A stretch of 64,000 bases of DNA from Evernia prunastri. Lineage: Eukaryota; Ascomycota; Lecanoromycetes; Lecanorales; Parmeliaceae. Below the pieces are notes generated by a model, which was not told the origin of the DNA, ran no database searches, and saw only the letters and a program-made list of their open reading frames with translations. This document shows, in pieces, positions 53,799 through 64,000 of this stretch (position 1 is the first letter of the stretch; each line of letters begins with the position of its first letter). The DNA is taken from contig NKYR01000091.1 of assembly GCA_003184365.1 (NCBI GenBank), forward strand, positions 1-64,000, given 5' to 3'. Position numbers and translations under genes: made by a program.

Positions 53799-56700
53799 TC
53801 AAAACACGCCCTGCAGTTTCTCAACCTCCTTCAAGCATACCGCGGCTGCGATCCATGTGAAGCTCACAAGTGCACCAACTTTCTTCCTCCTGACTGGGGC
53901 CTGACCGCAGGCCACCTCCAAGCAAGCAATAGACCTCTCAAGTGCTTCCGCTTTGCCATTGTCTCCATCTCCGTCGCCACGGGTGATGCACATGACCGTA
54001 TATTCCATATCGCGGTCATGTTTCTCTTTCATTGTTTTGGAGTTCTCGCGTTGGCGCTTGCTTTGGCCGCCGGTCTTACCTAGGATGTTGCCAGAGAAGA
54101 TTTCGATCTCGGAGACGAAATGTGCTGGATGGGTGGAGTACTGGAACATGGTATCAACAAGGTTATCTTCGTAGCTGAACATCTGTTAGCTTGACTTCCT
54201 CTTGTATCCGTAATGCAATCGCAAGGGAGCACTACTTACCTATCCCTCACGTCGATAGCCCAGCTCCGGTAATGGTCCCACTGGATCAGGGCCGCTTTTT
54301 CCTGGACGTAACTCAAGACAGCGTCCGCAAGGCTGTGCGCTTTATCACCTGGACTGGTGCTTGGCTTCCTGGACTGTTCTTGAATTGCCTCGAAGAATTT
54401 GTGCTCGTCGATCTCGCGGTACAGCTTCCCGAGCACCTTTTGGCTCTCATAGTAACGCAGCTTCGGCGGACCATAGCTCGCCGCTTCATTGAACTCATCG
54501 TCTTCATCTGGAGAAGTCGAAGTGTCCTCCTCCTCGAAGTTGATCTTTTTTTCCACGAGGACTCGCGGGCCGGGCGCCTGAAAATCTGGACGAGCTTTCG
54601 GATATCTTGGCAGGTCGAGAAAATTGACCTATAAATGTCAGCATGGCATCGGAAAGAATGCTCTATCACCGTTTTCCCAGGCTACATACTGGAATGCCGG
54701 TCTTCGAATAATCTACGGCAGTTGAATGCATGCCAGCAACCTTGATACACAATGGGTCGAATGTTCCTTCCGAAGATTGATCTGCCAGAATCTGATGTAG
54801 AGTAGCGATTAGCCCAAGGTTGTCGTTTTCCATGAATCGAATGAAGAAGTCTGTCATGTCTGATCTCTCCACTGGCATGCCGATATCGACCGGCGTGGCT
54901 GTAGGATAGTCTGCTGGTTCCGCAAGTCGTTTGGGGTATAGAGTACCGTCATAGATGATGTTGTAGAGATCGCCGTCCAAGTCGCCTCCGCTGAGCTGCG
55001 AGGGCAGATCTCGTTGGCCATGACTGCTGAAGACGACGACATTGTGAAGTGCTCGCAGTGGATTATCGGCCGGAACATCGACCGCCGTCACACATTGTAC
55101 ATCGCCTGGGTGTAGTGCAGGAGACCTTGTGATGACGACAGGGCCGGTGAGGAGCTTAGGCCCTGTTTCATTGTGTGTGTAACAGTATATCTCGCCTTCC
55201 TGTAGGAAGTCGCTCTCGTCCATGATGCCTACATGTCTCTTGAGTTTCAGGTACTGCGTACGCCAAAGAGAACTTACCGTATAGCGTCACACCTTTCTCA
55301 ACTCGAATGCGAGACCTATGCTTGAGCTCTCGTAGTTGCACCAGAACTGCTAGCTCAACGCTGTTGCGCAGAAACTCATCGTCAGTGAACGAGAGCCCAA
55401 TATCCCACAGCTTGCGAATCAGCCAAGGTGTGCGTGCTGGTTTTCCGATCGAGTTTCTGTCCAGGAAGGTCGCTGCGTTTATTGGAGAGACAGTGGTCAT
55501 CCTGAGTTTTTCAACAGCATCTGCCTGGAGGTCGAGAAAAGCGTCATCTAGAACACCAAGGTCTTCGAGTATCTTGATCAGTTGGCGGTTCAAGAACATT
55601 GGCAAAGGCTTGAAGGCCGCGCCACAGATTTCAATGTCCGAAACCTTGGTTCCTTTAAATTTGATCATAGATGGCCTCAGGCACAGAGCGGATCCTTGAA
55701 GTCTAGGGTCATGAGAGATAACGCCCTTTGCCCCTGCGAAACGATGATGCAAATCAGCACTTGCAAACAAAGAGGTATTTCTGGTCACGCTTACCCATAC
55801 AACGAACCTGATAGATCGTAGGTTTCAGTCCTCGTGCCTGAGGGTATTCGCGCCAAATCTTCTCAAGTACTTCGGTAGAGCATGTGCCGACTCCATCACT
55901 GAAAGTACGGCCATTTCGCTCGACATCCGGCATGGATCTGATTGCTTCCGGAGGAACGTGAACAGAGCTGAAGGTCTGGGAAAAGGCTTGTCCAATGCGA
56001 GCTGCGCATTTGGCAGGTGATCGTATCGACCTGAAGTCACCCAGGTCTTGAATCACAGCCGGTGCGTATATTAATGAGCCCCCGAGCGTGAATGGTGCCA
56101 TGTACCAGCACGTCTGGGTCCGGAGCGAAGAATGTGAGAATCCAAGAAACTGCAAAGATGAGACTTTGGAATTGTTTTCTTGGGGCCGATTCACGTACCT
56201 CGAATCCGCGGCCAGCAATATTGACAACCCCTTGGAGTACACTCTTGAATCGTTTATAATAGATATCCTCGCCGGAAGTTTGGCGATCCAGCCGAAGGGG
56301 TTCTCCATCCTCGTCCAAAAACGAGACAGAAAGGAAATAGTTCGGGAAATTGGAGTACTTGCGAAGGACTCGATTCTTGACCTCTGGCTCTGGACCATCC
56401 AGATAGACTCCCGTTGGGGTCACCATCACTTTATGAACTGCAGCGATGTGGTCGTACTGATCTGCGAGATTAGGCAAGTAAGTCTCTCCCCGAATTATGG
56501 ACTCTTGATTCTCTACTAGTATCTGCGCCAAACTCTCCAGACCTAGCTCCGAGGCCTCAGTGGTAGGTCCAGCGAAGGGAATCCGCCCAGACAAACTCCG
56601 TACAGACTGAGTAACGACCCTGACGTCTCGTTCTTTAGCATGGCGAGACACCACTGCGAGCAATTCAACCACCTTGGCTGGACTCAGATAGCCATTCTGA

Positions 56701-57716
56701 GCCAGTCTTTGCATCTGAAATTTCAAGTCAAACGTTAGATGGCCGTACCTCGAGCCACTCAGGGCTGAGTGCAGGGCGGTCATTTGAGCAGAGAAAGGCG
56801 TTCTCAGAATTGCAGAAGTGTCCCATGAAACGCTGTCCGGAATTTCTGGAAAATGCCTCAAAGCCCTTACACCGGCAATATCAGTGGTGTTGGAGAGCAT
56901 GATCCTGTAGCATAGACAACTAGACACCACCGTCTCGTGTTCTTTACTGAGTGCAGTGATCCGCTTCCTTGTAAACACCTGGCTTCCCTTGTGGATCGCC
57001 ATTTTCTGGAGCGCGACTTCGAGGACATTAGCGCCCAAGCTCTCGAAGAGTTTTGGTGCTTCTCTAAGTGAGAAGGTGATAGAGGGGTTAGTTTTAGAGC
57101 CCATGGTCATGGAATCAACGCTGTTGTATGAGAACTCAACCTGCTGAAGTGGCATAGTAGGGTCTTGTGGCCAAAGCTTAATCAGCAAACTGCGAGGACC
57201 GAAAATTATACGCCCTTTCTTTCGCTCTTGCGAATAAGTAACGAAGGCAAGATCAGAACCCACGTAGTCCCATTGCCCGCACTGGAGAGAGCTGATATCG
57301 AAAGCACGTCGGTTACGGTTCCCTGGTCGGTGGTTCTCATCTTCTCTTCCGGGGACTATCCGCGGCTGCTTGGACTGACTTGCGGCATAACGGTCGCTTT
57401 CTTCTTTCTTCAAGCTGCGCAGAAGGAATTCATCAGGAGACTTATTGCTGACGCTACAATTGATAGATCGCCCCATGTGAACAAGCTTGATGGGTACAGC
57501 GTGGAATCCTTTTGCACCTGGCTCGGTCTGGCCGTGCATCATTAGGAACTGTCGAGCTTTGTTGACGTCGAGGATGGTGATCGTAGCCATTCCACGTCCC
57601 TTAAGCTTATGACAGACGTAGGTCTTGACCCCAAGCTTTTCGAGAACATTGCGGAAAAAATTGTCGACCTGTTTTTCAGTTACTTGGTCATGGAGATTGC
57701 GTACAATAACCTCCAT
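53799..57716 (-). CDS. RNA-dependent RNA polymerase of RNA silencing, 1210 residues
   Basis: Six exons: 57716..56199, 56149..55795, 55733..55278, 55228..54690, 54628..54240 and 54174..53799. All introns are GT-AG (49-65 nt); the CDS is 3633 nt. ATG 57716 starts an RRM-like domain (VIVRNLHDQVTEKQVDNFFR...GRGMATITILDVNKARQFLM, residues 2-65). The polymerase region follows: HKVMVTPTGVYLDGPEPEVK with NRVLRKYSNFPNYFLSVSFLDE, GLKPTIYQVR, RPSMIKFKGT, EGEIYCYTHN with a VVITRSPALHPGDVQ block, and the catalytic SQLSGGDLDGDLYNIIYD (D859-L-D-G-D863), the DxDGD metal-binding motif of eukaryotic cellular RdRPs. The C-terminus is helical and charged. It makes double-stranded RNA for Dicer in quelling-type silencing. 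All key residues are present and no break was found. Confidence 0.95.
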
Positions 57717-58142
57717 AGCGACAAACCGTGGAGCAAAGGATAAAGACGAAAGGCGAGACTGCAAATAAGGAGCTTCGATTGAAGGGAAATGGGAATATCT
57801 ATTGCTGTGAGGATGGAAAGACCTTTCATTGACTTTGTTGAAATAGGCGGGGTGGTATGAGACAGAATGAGAAGTAAGGAGCGCGGGGGTTGCCCAACCT
57901 GGATCTTGGCTAGTTGCATAAGAAGACTTAGGTCAGCATGTAGGGCAGCCTATGGACGCAATATCTCTTCCCCATGCCACATCTAGGTACTTGACGTTGG
58001 TACCGCTGTAGCATGAGGCGGAAGATGGATGGTAAGATCAACAAGTGTCAAGGACAGAACTCTTGGGCTCTCAGAAGCTTTCGACACTAGCGTCGCGCTA
58101 ATCAGGACAGGTCTCTTTTGATGTGTTTCGATGCTGAATGTC
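57717..58142. other. RdRP upstream region
   Basis: Putative promoter between the RdRP start and the tandem repeat array. No distinctive element identified. Confidence 0.45.
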
Positions 58143-58933
58143 AAGTTCAACGATAGCGCAAAACCACATTTTTGTTCACACATCCACAACGACATCATTT
58201 ACGGGTCTGAGGCCTACAGTACGGTAATCAGCTCATTATGAGGTATCTGCCCGTACCCATATTAAGCAGTTTACACGACTGTAGGCCTCGGGTCCAAGGA
58301 CCTCTGAAAATCGCGCGATGCCACGTACTCTTTCCGACAGTCAGGTCATCAAAAGCCTCTCTTTCGACTGAGTCATAAGCTCACGATACGGATCATCTAC
58401 CGACCTCGCCCTACCATAAGCACACAATCCTCAAAACAGTCTATAAAACAGTCTCTCGACGCGTTCGACAAAAAGTCACGTGTCATTTCAATCATGTCAA
58501 CAAACAGTAGCACACAGTCATTTCAGCATAGGCCGTAACGCCTCTACACTGTCAGATCTCAACATCTAGACATTACACTTCTTATTCAGCATCCGCAATA
58601 CCGCATCACCCTCTAATCACCCCANTGAGAAGTAGTGACCCTCAGAGTCGTCAGGGCAATCCCGTCTAGTGGGCTGAAATGGAAAAGAGTTGGAATTGGG
58701 ATACTGTTCTTTGGGACCCCCGGGCTTAGAGGGGTCCCACCCCATACTGAATCTACAATATATCAAAACACCAAGGGTTTCGGGTCAAAAAGCAGGAAAT
58801 GGTTCTTTACGAAAGGGGTCCGGCGACCGTAGGGTAGCCTCTTTCAATGGTTCAGAAATTTAGGTAGATTATTTGATAGATAGCACATCTCGCATAGTCG
58901 GCCAATCAGGCAAGACTCCTGGGTAGTATGAAG

Positions 58934-58964
<31 letters not shown>

Positions 58965-58977
58965 AGAATCCTTCTCT
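58143..58977. repeat. Tandem repeat copy 1, with a collapsed gap at N 58625
   Basis: It begins AAGTTCAACGATAGC and ends in a (CAAT)n run (about 58936-58963). It is aligned base-for-base at an offset of 835 with copy 2 up to the N. It contains a perfect 12-bp inverted repeat, GAGGCCTACAGT (58209-58220) and ACTGTAGGCCTC (58278-58289); a TATAAAA string; and a 9-bp inverted repeat, TGGGACCCC/GGGGTCCCA (58712-58720 and 58731-58739). The N replaces about 198 bases found in copy 2. No protein is encoded. Confidence 0.92.
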
Positions 58978-59990
58978 AAGTTCAACGATAGCCCAAAACC
59001 ACATTTTTGTTCACACACCCACAACGACATCATTTACGGGTCTGAGGCCTACAGCACGGTAATCAGCTCATTATGAGGTATCTGCCCGTACCCATATTAA
59101 GCAGTTTACACGACTGTAGGCCTCGGGTCCAAGGACCTCTGAAAATCGCGCGATGCCACGTACTCTTTCCGACAGTCAGGTCATCAAAAGCCTCTCTTTC
59201 GACTGAGTCATAAGCTCACGATACGGATCATCTACCGACCTCGCCCTACCATAAGCACACAATCCTCAAAACAGTCTATAAAACAGTCTCTCGACGCGTT
59301 CGACAAAAAGTCACGTGTCATTTCAATCATGTCAACAAACAGTAGCACACAGTCATTTCAGCATAGGCCGTAACGCCTCTACACTGTCAGATCTCAACAT
59401 CTAGACATTACACTTCTTATTCAGCATCCGCAATACCGCATCACCCTCTAATCACCCCAAGAGAGCATCTTCGTCTTCTTATACCGTCATCGACTACCTA
59501 CTCAGCCTACGACGCGAGCGATCATCCACCCTGTCCTCTTCCGGGGTGTCTCGATGTATATGGTTTCAAATCGTTCGACTTCGCCCTATCGAAACGTATC
59601 CGAATGTGGTTCCATCGGATCTTGAATCTCGGCCGCCTACCGAGTAACAGACTATACTGAGAAGTAGTGACCCTCAGCAGTCGTCAGGGCAACTCCGCCT
59701 AGTAGGCTTGAATGGAAAAGAGTTGGAATTGGGAGTGGGATACTGTTCTTTGGGACCCCCGGGCTTAGAGGGGTCCCACCCTATACTGCAAGACTACATA
59801 GAAACACCAAGGGTTCCGGGTCAAAAAACGGGAAATGGTTCTTTACGAAAGAGGTTCGGCGATTGTAGGGTAGCCTCTTTCAATGATTCAGGATTCAGAG
59901 CATTTGATAGATAGATTACATGATCTCGCATAGTCGGCCAATCAGGCAAGACTTCAGGGTAGTATGATATAATCAATCAATCAATCAATA
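58978..59990. repeat. Tandem repeat copy 2, full-length about 1.0 kb unit
   Basis: It repeats copy 1 with few substitutions (for example C for T in ACACACCCAC and CAGCACGG) and includes a segment at 59460-59657 missing from copy 1. It ends in a shorter (CAAT)n run. The TATA-like string, inverted repeats and noncoding character suggest solo-LTR or MITE-like mobile DNA, but no TG...CA ends, target-site duplication or internal domain could be fixed. Confidence 0.9.
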
Positions 59991-62152
59991 AACCTCTTTG
60001 GGGCAAACGGCACAGCCGCCCTGCGACGACATGCCACATTATTAGGTATTGCCATCCATGATCCGAGAGATCCTTTTTTGGCCTTGCCTTGTCGGATGCC
60101 TTCGGTCTTCTTCCTGTTGGCCCTTCCTCTTTCGGGGCCTTGTTTCTTCATTTCTTGCTTCTTAATCAATCATCGCTTCCACAAATCCTCCCCCCCCCCC
60201 CCCCCACACACACCCGTGTTGGTAAGTTGGTGAAACAAAGATCAACACAATTCCAACCCCAAAGAAACCAACCGAGGAGATTGGAAAAGATGCAGCATTT
60301 GAGCGCGAGATTTATTAATCCGTCGTGATTGCATTCCGCATACGGTTCGTCCGTCCTAAACATGGAGTACTTCGCAACACTAGGAATCGCTACATCGTTT
60401 TGATGGTACGATTCGCAGGTATACCTACATCCTTCTCCTCGCATCGAGTGCTTTTCTCTTTTGCTCAGCTAAAACTCTTGTCGTTCGTCACGGTCCTCTA
60501 CGTTCACTACCTTTCCATCCATCTGATTAGAGAAAACAAAAGTCCGTTCGCTGCAAGCCTGCAAGCCATCCAAGCTTCCCAGATCGAGAGATAAGGACAT
60601 CTCGCCCTTTCTCCAGCAGAGGCCATTTTACTTCGCTCATATCCCCCCCGTGGCAGCGCGAGCAGATTCACGGATTTGCACGGCCCTTTTACAGAGTTCT
60701 TTTTCGCCGCCCCATCGTCGCCTCTCCCTCCCTCTCGCGATCAAGACGATAAGCATTCCAACTCGAGATTCCCATCCCGCAGACTCGCACCGCGTGCCAG
60801 TCCCTCATAAAACCATGGTCCCCAGCCCATGCCACGCGTCACTAAACGCAAATTAAAGAACGGGGCCAGGGACCGGACGGTAACCATGGAACGAACTCTC
60901 GACCAGGGCCAAGCGTCATGCAAAACTCTACTTACTTACACAGTCGAGATCGATAAACACGACACCTTCATTCATTCCCCCTCGTCGCGGCACTGCAAGA
61001 ACCTTCTTCTCCGTCGCATCCCAGAAATCCCAATGCTAATCCACAAACAAGCCGCCGCGGCAATACCACTCCAAAAAGCTTCGGCTCGCTCGTGTCCAGG
61101 CGCGGGAGGCAAAGAGTACGCAATTAAGCACCACCAGTGGCGGGCGGACTGATATGCGGCCGTCGAGATGGTGGAGCCTCGTGAGTCGATCGGCGATGGA
61201 AATGGACACACTGCAGTGATCCCCCATGAGGGGCATTGTGGTACCCCTTCCAGCTTCCACGTAGATTTTTGCATAACGTAAACGTAAACGTAGCCAGTCG
61301 ACTGCAGCTATAATCTCTTACGAAATGCGAGACAAGGAAGGACCGCTCCGGGCTGTCCTGACCAGCGAATTGAAATGAAAACGGCGCTCGAGGTGCGTCG
61401 AATGGCAGATAACATATATATGTAGCCCACTTGGCCAGGACGACAACATCTCCCCACATCGCAGTGACGGTATCTGCACACTCGAAAACCGAAGCCATCT
61501 CGACCGATCGCAAAGCCGTGTAGTCATGACACAGACGATCATTGCCCCCGAACGCTACTCGTATTCAGCTCGGGTTATCCCCTCCTGACAGGAACGGACT
61601 GTATGTAGGATGCGGAAGATGGTAGCGTAGCGGACAGCACACTCGCATCAGTAGGGGTGTCGAGTAAAGGTTCGGTATCCAGGTACCTGACGGACGGTGG
61701 GGAGGGAATAGGTACTTTCGGCGAATGCACGTTACTGAGAAAAAGGAGTGGAGCAGGATACATAGCATGGGATTTCATAAGTGATCTAACGTAATGATAA
61801 GACTACACCAGTGCCTGCGATCAGGGTTTTTCAAGCAGGAAGGTCTTCATCGTCAGTGGGGAAGTGATGCTGTGAAATCGCCTAGCTGAGAAGTCAACAT
61901 CGGGGCTTGCTGGACATCGTAGATGAGAGTAGGCTGTTGGACCTGTTTTTTTTGGCACGTACCGCAGCTGGGCGCAGAACATTCGTGCGCGGGAAGCAGC
62001 CGAGTCACTAAGATGTTGCCTTGGGTTTTTTTGTCGCTTTTGATCCCGCCATCTCAGGCTTTGAACCCGCATCCACATGGTTTGCCGCAGTTCTGCAAGT
62101 CAGGGTGTGTTCCCAAACCGTTGCACACCAGTCTGAGGGTATGGCTAACGCC
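59991..62152. other. Long intergenic region, no gene supported
   Basis: A run of 16 C lies at 60190-60205, followed by CA repeats. Frames on both strands are short and without motifs. A pyrimidine-rich leader-like stretch lies around 60600-60730. Nothing more can be supported. Confidence 0.5.
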
Positions 62153-62773
62153 TCAATCGTCATCGTGAATGATAACCCCGACATCTTCCGCAATCGCAGC
62201 AGGCACTTCATCCCCAGACTCCTCACCCTCCTCCGCTCCGGGCAGCGCAACCCGACTCAGCTTCAACTTCCCAACGCCATCTCCCTCCCACTTGCCACCC
62301 CCTCCCTCCGCACCCCCCTCCTTCCCCTTCCCCTTATTCCCCCTCTTCCTCTCCCTCCTCCGCCTATTCCTCCCCGTCTTCTCCTCATCCCTCTGCCTCA
62401 TCTCCTCCTTCCTCCGCTCAAACGCCTCATCCGCCTTCTCCCGCGCCACCTCCTCGTCCATCATTTTAACCCGCTCGTACTCCCGCCGCCGGCTCGCCTT
62501 GTACACGTGGAACTCCCCGCTGCCGGCCCCGGCGCTGGAGCCTTGGACGTTGGCGACGATCTCGGGCGGGGCGGCGAGGGGGGGTTTTTTTGTCAGGGCG
62601 GTGCTGGAGGAGGAGGAGGAGGAGGGGATGGGGATGTCGCGGTCGGGTTTGGCGAAGAGGGCGTCGACGTGGGAGGCTTGCTGCGTGACGGGGGTGAGGG
62701 CGCGGCGCTTGAGGGGCCGTTTGGAGCGGGGGTCTGAGGAGGTGGGGATGGATTCGGGGATGGGTTCGGACAT
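62153..62773 (-). CDS. PRKRIP1-like protein (DUF1168)
   Basis: Intronless, 206 residues from ATG at 62773 (the frame extends upstream without a better start). The core motif GSGEFHVYKASRRREYERVK, followed by a charged helix (DEEVAREKADEAFERRKEEM), is the signature of the DUF1168/PRKRIP1 family, whose animal member binds double-stranded RNA and is found in spliceosome complexes, where a long helix bridges U2 snRNP and the catalytic centre. A basic low-complexity segment (GRNRRRRERKRGNKGKGKEG) and an acidic tail (EEGEESGDEV...VIIHDDD) follow. Nuclear role in splicing is inferred from the family. It shares a 245-bp divergent promoter with COG8. Confidence 0.85.
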   Translation of the reverse strand: MSEPIPESIPTSSDPRSKRPLKRRALTPVTQQASHVDALFAKPDRDIPIPSSSSSSSTALTKKPPLAAPPEIVANVQGSSAGAGSGEFHVYKASRRREYERVKMMDEEVAREKADEAFERRKEEMRQRDEEKTGRNRRRRERKRGNKGKGKEGGAEGGGGKWEGDGVGKLKLSRVALPGAEEGEESGDEVPAAIAEDVGVIIHDDD

Positions 62774-63018
62774 TTTTTGGGCGAGGGTGGCGGATTTTGC
62801 TTGGTGTGGAAACGCTGTAGTCGATATTTGGAGTGCTGTTGGAAATGTTGTTTGGAAGGAACGTCGACTCAAGCGGAGGAGTTCGGTGATTTGTGACCGA
62901 AGATCTCCCGCCTCGGTGTCAACACATTCGAGCAGACCTCACAACTCATGTGCTTTTATAAGCCGGTAGACTGGAGTTGAGTCTTCGGTTCTTCGATTGA
63001 GAGTGACGACCCACAGAA
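62774..63018. promoter_or_regulatory. Divergent promoter between the PRKRIP1-like gene and COG8
   Basis: Only 245 bases separate the two start codons. A TTTATAAG element near 62956-62963 lies about 60 bases before the COG8 ATG. No other motif is firm. Confidence 0.65.
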
Positions 63019-64000
63019 ATGGCAGATCCCTTGTACGAGCTACTGGCGCCCTACTTTGATACACCTGCCTCTCCACGCCCAGTGCTCCACGTATCAGCTC
63101 ATGTCACTGCAAAGTATCTGAACCGTCTCTCCACACTACCCTTAGCCTCCCTGACGTCCACGGAACCCCAGTCGCTGGCACAATCATCACATACCACGCT
63201 CCTGTCTCTACAGTCGCTCTCAGCCAGATCGAACCCCGCTATAGTAGCATCATCAGACCACCTGTCGAGTCTACGCACAAGTCTACCACAGCTAGCCGTA
63301 GAGGCGGAAAGTCTGCGAAATGAGATACCGAAACTCGACGAGCAAGCGGTTGCTTTCTCGGACAAGTACAGCAGGAGTGCGGAGAATGAGGTGCTGGACC
63401 GGCGGAAGAACGCTCTGTTGATGGCCAGGAACGTGGACCGGCTGTCTGACATACTGAATCTGCCTACATTACTCGCCTCTGCTATATCATCCTCTACGGC
63501 CCAGGGTGCTTCGAATGCCGTCAATTATGCTTCAGCGTTGGACCTCCATTCGCACATCAAGCGACTACACCTGCTGTACCAAGACTCGGAGCTCGTGAGC
63601 TCGATATACCGGCAGACGGAAGAGGCCATGCAAGAAATGACTTCGAACCTCATCGCAAGTCTACGGTCTCAGAACATCAAACTCGCAGCGGGCATGCGAA
63701 CAATCGGATGGCTTCGGAGGGTAGCACCGGAATTGGACGGCAATAGCAGCAACCGGGAAGGTACACTGGGTGCTCTATTTCTAGTCTGTCGTCTCGCAAC
63801 CCTTGTCTCTATGCTTTCGGCACTTGATCCTCTCCGAGATCTCGCGGACCAAGAGACTGCGATACGACTTCGGGAGGGCAGCAGTTCCACAAGCAGAAAG
63901 ACCACCAACGATGCCTGGTCCGGCGGCCAACAAACAGAGCGCTACCTAAAGCGCTACATTGAGATCTTTCGCGAACAATCATTTGCCATCATCTCAATGT
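63019..64000 (+). CDS. COG8: Conserved oligomeric Golgi complex subunit 8 (Dor1), 5' part
   Basis: The frame opens with ATG at 63019 (context CAGAAATGG) and stays open to the window edge: 327 codons, no intron. It begins MADPLYELLAPYFDTPASPR, with helical segments through KRRNALLMARNVDRL-like repeats (DRRKNALLMARNVDRLSDIL), YASALDLHSHIKRLHLLYQD, the conserved MQEMTSNLIASLRSQNIKLA with AAGMRTIGWLRR, LGALFLVCRL, and RYLKRYIEIFREQSFAIISM at the edge. This is the order and wording of the Dor1/COG8 family, a subunit of the COG lobe B tether that acts in retrograde intra-Golgi transport. The remaining C-terminal part lies to the right. Confidence 0.92.
   Translation, partial: MADPLYELLAPYFDTPASPRPVLHVSAHVTAKYLNRLSTLPLASLTSTEPQSLAQSSHTTLLSLQSLSARSNPAIVASSDHLSSLRTSLPQLAVEAESLRNEIPKLDEQAVAFSDKYSRSAENEVLDRRKNALLMARNVDRLSDILNLPTLLASAISSSTAQGASNAVNYASALDLHSHIKRLHLLYQDSELVSSIYRQTEEAMQEMTSNLIASLRSQNIKLAAGMRTIGWLRRVAPELDGNSSNREGTLGALFLVCRLATLVSMLSALDPLRDLADQETAIRLREGSSSTSRKTTNDAWSGGQQTERYLKRYIEIFREQSFAIISM

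Noticed and set aside
58635..59914. Two similar small frames of 65-68 codons inside the tandem repeat
   Set aside because: They are duplicated only because the DNA is duplicated, and they differ in length and end; no sign of coding selection.
62021..62969. Long plus-strand frames opposite the PRKRIP1-like gene
   Set aside because: Pro/Leu-rich mirror frames caused by the GC-rich, Lys/Glu/Arg-rich coding strand; the minus strand carries the family signature.
1..64000. Operon-like or biosynthetic gene cluster organisation
   Set aside because: No polyketide synthase, NRPS, terpene synthase or matching transporter and regulator set; neighbouring genes are of unrelated function.

Overview
The window is nuclear DNA of a filamentous ascomycete (Pezizomycotina, probably a Dothideomycete). 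Evidence: genes carry short 40-175 nt GT-AG introns; intergenic regions are 0.2-4 kb; there are no operons or bacterial ribosome-binding sites; and the families are fungal (BYS1, DUF6604, DUF3632, DUF7702, AIM6-like, T1/N1 ribonuclease, fungal RNA-dependent RNA polymerase, GPI-anchored GH76). The class assignment rests on protein flavour only and is an inference.

Layout. 0-4 kb is a decayed edge: a reverse transcriptase/RNase H fragment running off the left end, a truncated P450, and a secreted protein broken by a one-base frameshift. 5-8.2 kb holds a GH128 glucanase-like protein and a BYS1 secreted protein. 10-23.7 kb holds a two-exon DUF6604 protein, a small Cys-containing protein, an ankyrin protein with PPGG-punctuated repeats, a four-exon TPR-SET protein, an F-box protein and a small Q-rich protein. 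25-36.4 kb has a second F-box protein, an AIM6-like phosphodiesterase, a secreted protein, a DUF3632 protein and a secreted guanyl-type ribonuclease. 37.7-53.5 kb has a thioesterase remnant, a Cys-rich secreted protein, a nine-exon GH2 beta-mannosidase, a DUF7702 membrane protein, two decayed coding remnants, a GT17 glycosyltransferase and a GH76 mannanase-like wall protein. 53.8-57.7 kb is a complete six-exon RNA-dependent RNA polymerase, followed at its 5' side by a ~1 kb tandem repeat (58.1-60 kb). The right end has a divergent pair of housekeeping genes, a PRKRIP1-like (DUF1168) gene and COG8 (cut by the window edge).

Functional themes: secretion and cell-wall/glycan work (GH128, GH2, GH76, GT17, BYS1, RNase, several orphan secreted proteins, COG8 for Golgi traffic) and genome defence (RdRP beside a repeat array, with TE debris at the other end). 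No biosynthetic cluster, CRISPR, tRNA or rRNA gene was seen. Intron boundaries were read by eye; for every multi-exon model given as complete the summed exon length is a multiple of three and the frame stays open across the junctions. The two single N characters in the window look like collapsed assembly gaps: one demonstrably replaces about 198 bp present in the neighbouring repeat copy.
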